Assembly (NCBI GenBank): GCA_002633005.1
Contig: NMRA01000735.1
Coordinates: 110,006-174,005 of the forward strand
DNA: 64,000 nt
Source: Phoronis australis
Lineage: Eukaryota > Phoronida > Phoronidae
Direction of reading: 5' to 3'
Part shown: one piece after another, positions 60,950-64,000 of the stretch
Layout: each line of letters starts with the position of its first letter
Position numbering within the stretch: position 1 is the first letter of the stretch
Made by a program: the position numbers and the translations under genes
The notes under the pieces: generated by a model
Databases searched by the model: none
What the model saw: only the letters and a program-made list of their open reading frames with translations
Told to the model about the DNA's origin: nothing

Positions 60950-61990
60950 CAAAAGGAGCACCTTTCAAGGGATTGTTCTAAGAACTTCACGACTTCCTTT
61001 ACCCCCGCAGCCATGGACCCCCTAAACCCACAACCCTCTGGACCCAAAACCCCCTTGACACACTGCCTCCTCGACACACGACCCCCACGACTCACGATCT
61101 GTGGCAATAGATGTATTTTTGCGCTTTTTACGTATTTGATAAGCTTACAACGTCGCTCTGTGTCTTCCCCGTGAGACATACCTACGTGTACACGCCAGTC
61201 TGCTCTGGCTCATGTCTGGTGATTCAAAACAGAAAGTGTCGTGAGGACGTATTCTGAAATAGCGCAATGAATGCACTGTCGTTTTCACGGAAATAGTTCC
61301 ACTAGCCTCTACCAATGGCCCAGTTTTACTAAACTTAGGGGGAGAGTACGTTAACGTGAACGTAAATGCATGTAGTTTCACATTTTTATTATTTGCTTTC
61401 TGGTATATAATCGTTTACAATAATCTCCATGTAACGTTGTTTTACGCTTTAATTAACAGTTTCTTTTTTCAAAAGGTATTTACTGATGGAATTACAGTTT
61501 TGTCGGTTCCCGCACTCTCGCAAAAAAGGTTGAGTCTGCCATTCACTAAATATCAGACAAGACGATTACACTCTTACTGCAACAGCATTTGTAACCTTGG
61601 TAGTTATTTGATTTTTTGTTTTTGGCTATTAAACTTGCGGAATGGACTCTCTTAATTGCAAAAAACGCGAAAACCAGTCAAGCTCACGACCCAAGTCATT
61701 AGTCCTGCAAGTGAGCGACTGTTCTGTGTTCAGATCCAGTCGAGGTTTTGTAGACTTGGTCAATGAGGTTGTGGTCGTGGGCAGAGGGGGTCGTGGGTCT
61801 AGGGGGTTGAGGATAAAAGTGATCGTGGGTCGAGGGGGTCGTGTGGTGTTGATATCGAAGGGTTCGATGGGGTTTTAGGAAGATTCCCCTTCAAGGCCTT
61901 AACAACCAGAAATATACCTTAACCATGAAACAGTTCTTAGAAGGATATATCCCAACGTAGGTGCCTCTCAATATCCTAATGACGCGAGGA
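60950..61990. repeat. inverted repeat with C-rich and G-rich arms
   Basis: The left arm (about 60955-61110) is rich in CCCCC blocks with CACGACCCC. The right arm (about 61770-61965) is rich in GGGGGTCGTGG blocks. Outside them, GTTCTTAGAA strings also mirror each other (60984 and 61932). About 650 bases lie between the arms, with a 99-residue open frame (61356-61655) that shows no domain. Confidence 0.65.
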
Positions 61991-62749
61991 TGTTGCCCTA
62001 GAGGGATACCATTCAATACATTTAGTTATGAAAAAGGAGACAACATCTACAGAAAAAAGTCCTGTAAGCAGTTCCTTGAAAAAACTTGTAGGCTAGGAAA
62101 TGTAGACATTCATTGAAATAAGCAGTAAAGGTGTCGTTTTTGGCGCATCAGTCACTGTACAACCTAAATAATTTTTTACTTTTGTTCTTTTTGTGTAAAT
62201 GGGGTTTCCTCCAAGAAACTTGCTTAAGTTTATTGTTGACTTAAGTGTAAGATTTGCCCCAACTTCCTAACTTCGAAACTTCCACATTCGGTAAAATAGT
62301 CGAACTTAAGACAAAACTTAACCCAAATATTTATGTCAAATTTAAGATCACTTTTTGGAACCGACTTAGGACAAATTGAAGTTTTATCTTAAAATTGACT
62401 TAAATTTTAAATTTTTTATTAAATTTCCAGCCTATTTTAGACCTATTTATGTAAAAAATCATATGCACTGTTTGGAACTAAATATGAAAATGCAAATATC
62501 GTCATGTTCTCTAATTCATTAATATTAAAAAATCAAAGTTTTTCAAATTTCAGTGTATCACACTTTGGAGATTCTTGAATTGGAGAATTTTTGCATAGGG
62601 AAATTGTTAGTGTTCCAATGATGTGCTATCTAAAACAATAAGCGTCAAAAGAAATGCTGGCATTTTTTCAATTTCACATGAAAACTATTGCCAGAATGAC
62701 CAATCCTCTATTTTCAATTTCTGAACTACAGAATTTAAGAAGATAACAT
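61991..62749. other. AT-rich, no recognisable gene
   Basis: Nothing was recognised. It has short AT-rich runs and a few CTTAAGT-like motifs near 62225-62410. Confidence 0.45.
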
Positions 62750-63694
62750 TTATTGGGGACAAATAAAACAACAAGAATAATAAATATTTTAAGTTGTATT
62801 GGGAATTTCAGGGTCACAGCTCTACAAATAAATATTTCAAAGAAGGAACCAGATGGGTTCCTTAATTACAAGAGATAACACACACATTTCCGATACCCAA
62901 AGTGTAACTGAGTATCGGATACTAAGTGGCACCGGTTAGCATAGTACCAAATGGGTACATAATACCAAATGGGTATTGGCCGATTGCCTACCAACTGGGT
63001 CGAGCAAAGCGGCAAATTCAATAACAAGTACCAAGTGGGTACAANTCGAGCAAAACAGCAAATTCAATAACAAGTACCAAGTGGGAACACCAAACAGCCA
63101 ACTGGGCTATAACAACCTGCAAAGCAGGTTCCGGACAAGCTGAGTGAGCAGACCAGCCGGAGTGATAAAAAGAGATATTGTAAGGGGCGTGGTGTTGTGG
63201 CTCGGTATGTGCCGAGAGCTGTGACCAAGGTGGAGAGAAGCAAGCTGCAGTAATGGATGCTCGAGTACAGGGCGGTCGCTAGCCAATGACGCCGGTTCTT
63301 GCCTGACGGTAAGACGCTCCGGGCTTGAAGAAGGCGCCAGCAGTGACTGCAAAAACAACAATAACCAACAGCAGATTTTGTTCGACAAAAGGGAGGGAGC
63401 GTGGGAAAGGTGTAAATCGGTTGACTTGAGATTTTGTGGTACCCAGGGTAGGGAAGGTGGGAGAGGTATAAAACTGTCTAATTAGGAAAACTTACGAGTG
63501 AATGTACTGTTGCTTGAGGCTGGGCCAATAGGAAGCTGGAGAAAAAGAACAAACAGCGCTACCATGGGACAAGGTAGGAACTAACTAGGAGTTGGATATG
63601 AAGCATAAAGGGCTGTATAATGGTATTTGCCCAAGTAATAGGATTTATGTCAGAGTGTCTTAATCTCATTATTGGGGACAAATAAAACAACAAG

Positions 63695-63769
<75 letters not shown>

Positions 63770-64000
63770 TTGTATTGGGAATTTCAGGGTCACAGCTCTA
63801 CAAATAAATATTTCACAGAAGGATCCAGATGGGTTCCTTAATTATAAGAGATAACACACAAACTTCCGATACAAAAAGTGTAATTGAATATCGGATACTA
63901 CGTGCCACAGGTTAGCATAGTACCAAACTGACAAATGGGAAAATATCATATAGAGTAGCAAGTGGGTACACTAAATAGCCAACTGGGCTATAACAACTTG
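62750..64000 (+). repeat. direct repeat of about 0.9-kb period, with ACCAA-TGGGTAC motifs
   Basis: About 62752-63115 recurs at 63671-64000 (the window end), both starting ATTGGGGACAAATAAAACAA. Between them is a segment that includes several short repeats of TACCAA(A/G)TGGGTAC near 62945-63085. This may be a tandem duplication or the two LTRs of a small element; the second copy is cut by the window end. An N lies at 63045. Confidence 0.7.
63699..63767 (+). repeat. (AT)n microsatellite
   Basis: About 34 AT units lie within the second copy of the 0.9-kb direct repeat. The first copy has only a short AATAATAAATATTTT there. Confidence 0.97.

Overview
The window looks like animal nuclear DNA. It is AT-rich, has short intron-split coding exons, and carries a mixed load of decayed transposons: a PIF/Harbinger DNA transposon, two Ty3/gypsy elements, a Copia-type element, and two APE-type LINE fragments. 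The palindrome TACATGTA is scattered through it. I cannot name the species. The repeat mix and motif use suggest a marine invertebrate, but that is an impression and not a proof.

The only host genes I can support are two small two-exon genes for secreted, six-cysteine, defensin-like (CS-alpha-beta type) peptides. They are paralogs in opposite orientations. The left gene is on + (exon 1 at 15928-16009, exon 2 at 23715-23827). The right gene is on - (exon 1 at 45619-45700, exon 2 at 44286-44398). Each has an 82-nt first exon (signal peptide plus acidic pro-piece), a phase-1 intron, and a 113-nt second exon (basic cleavage site plus a 29-residue cysteine-rich peptide). Each predicts a 64-residue precursor. 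The signal peptides are similar, while the mature peptides share little beyond the cysteines and a few glycines.

The two genes sit in the arms of a large, degraded inverted duplication. The left arm runs from about 365 to 25935 and matches the reverse complement of about 42740 to 54410, with at least eight collinear blocks. The arms differ mainly by insertions. On the left, a 3.3-kb Harbinger element lies inside the defensin intron. On the right, a 4.3-kb gypsy element with both LTRs (46575-50910) lies upstream of the gene. A further copy of the distal block, in the same orientation as the right arm, lies at 57950-59365.

Layout: 1-14.9 kb, distal left arm with two tandem-repeat arrays, a 1.6-kb dispersed repeat and a conserved TATA/CCAAT-splice-donor module. 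14.9-25.9 kb, left defensin gene with its transposon-filled intron. 26-42.7 kb, central spacer holding gypsy element 1 (interrupted by a LINE), the second 1.6-kb repeat in inverse orientation, and a Copia element. 42.7-46.6 kb, right defensin gene. 46.6-50.9 kb, gypsy element 2. 50.9-55.1 kb, distal right arm. 55-64 kb, a third copy of the distal block, a LINE fragment, a G-rich inverted repeat and a direct repeat of about 0.9 kb. All transposon genes seen are broken by frameshifts or stops. The two defensin-like genes look intact.
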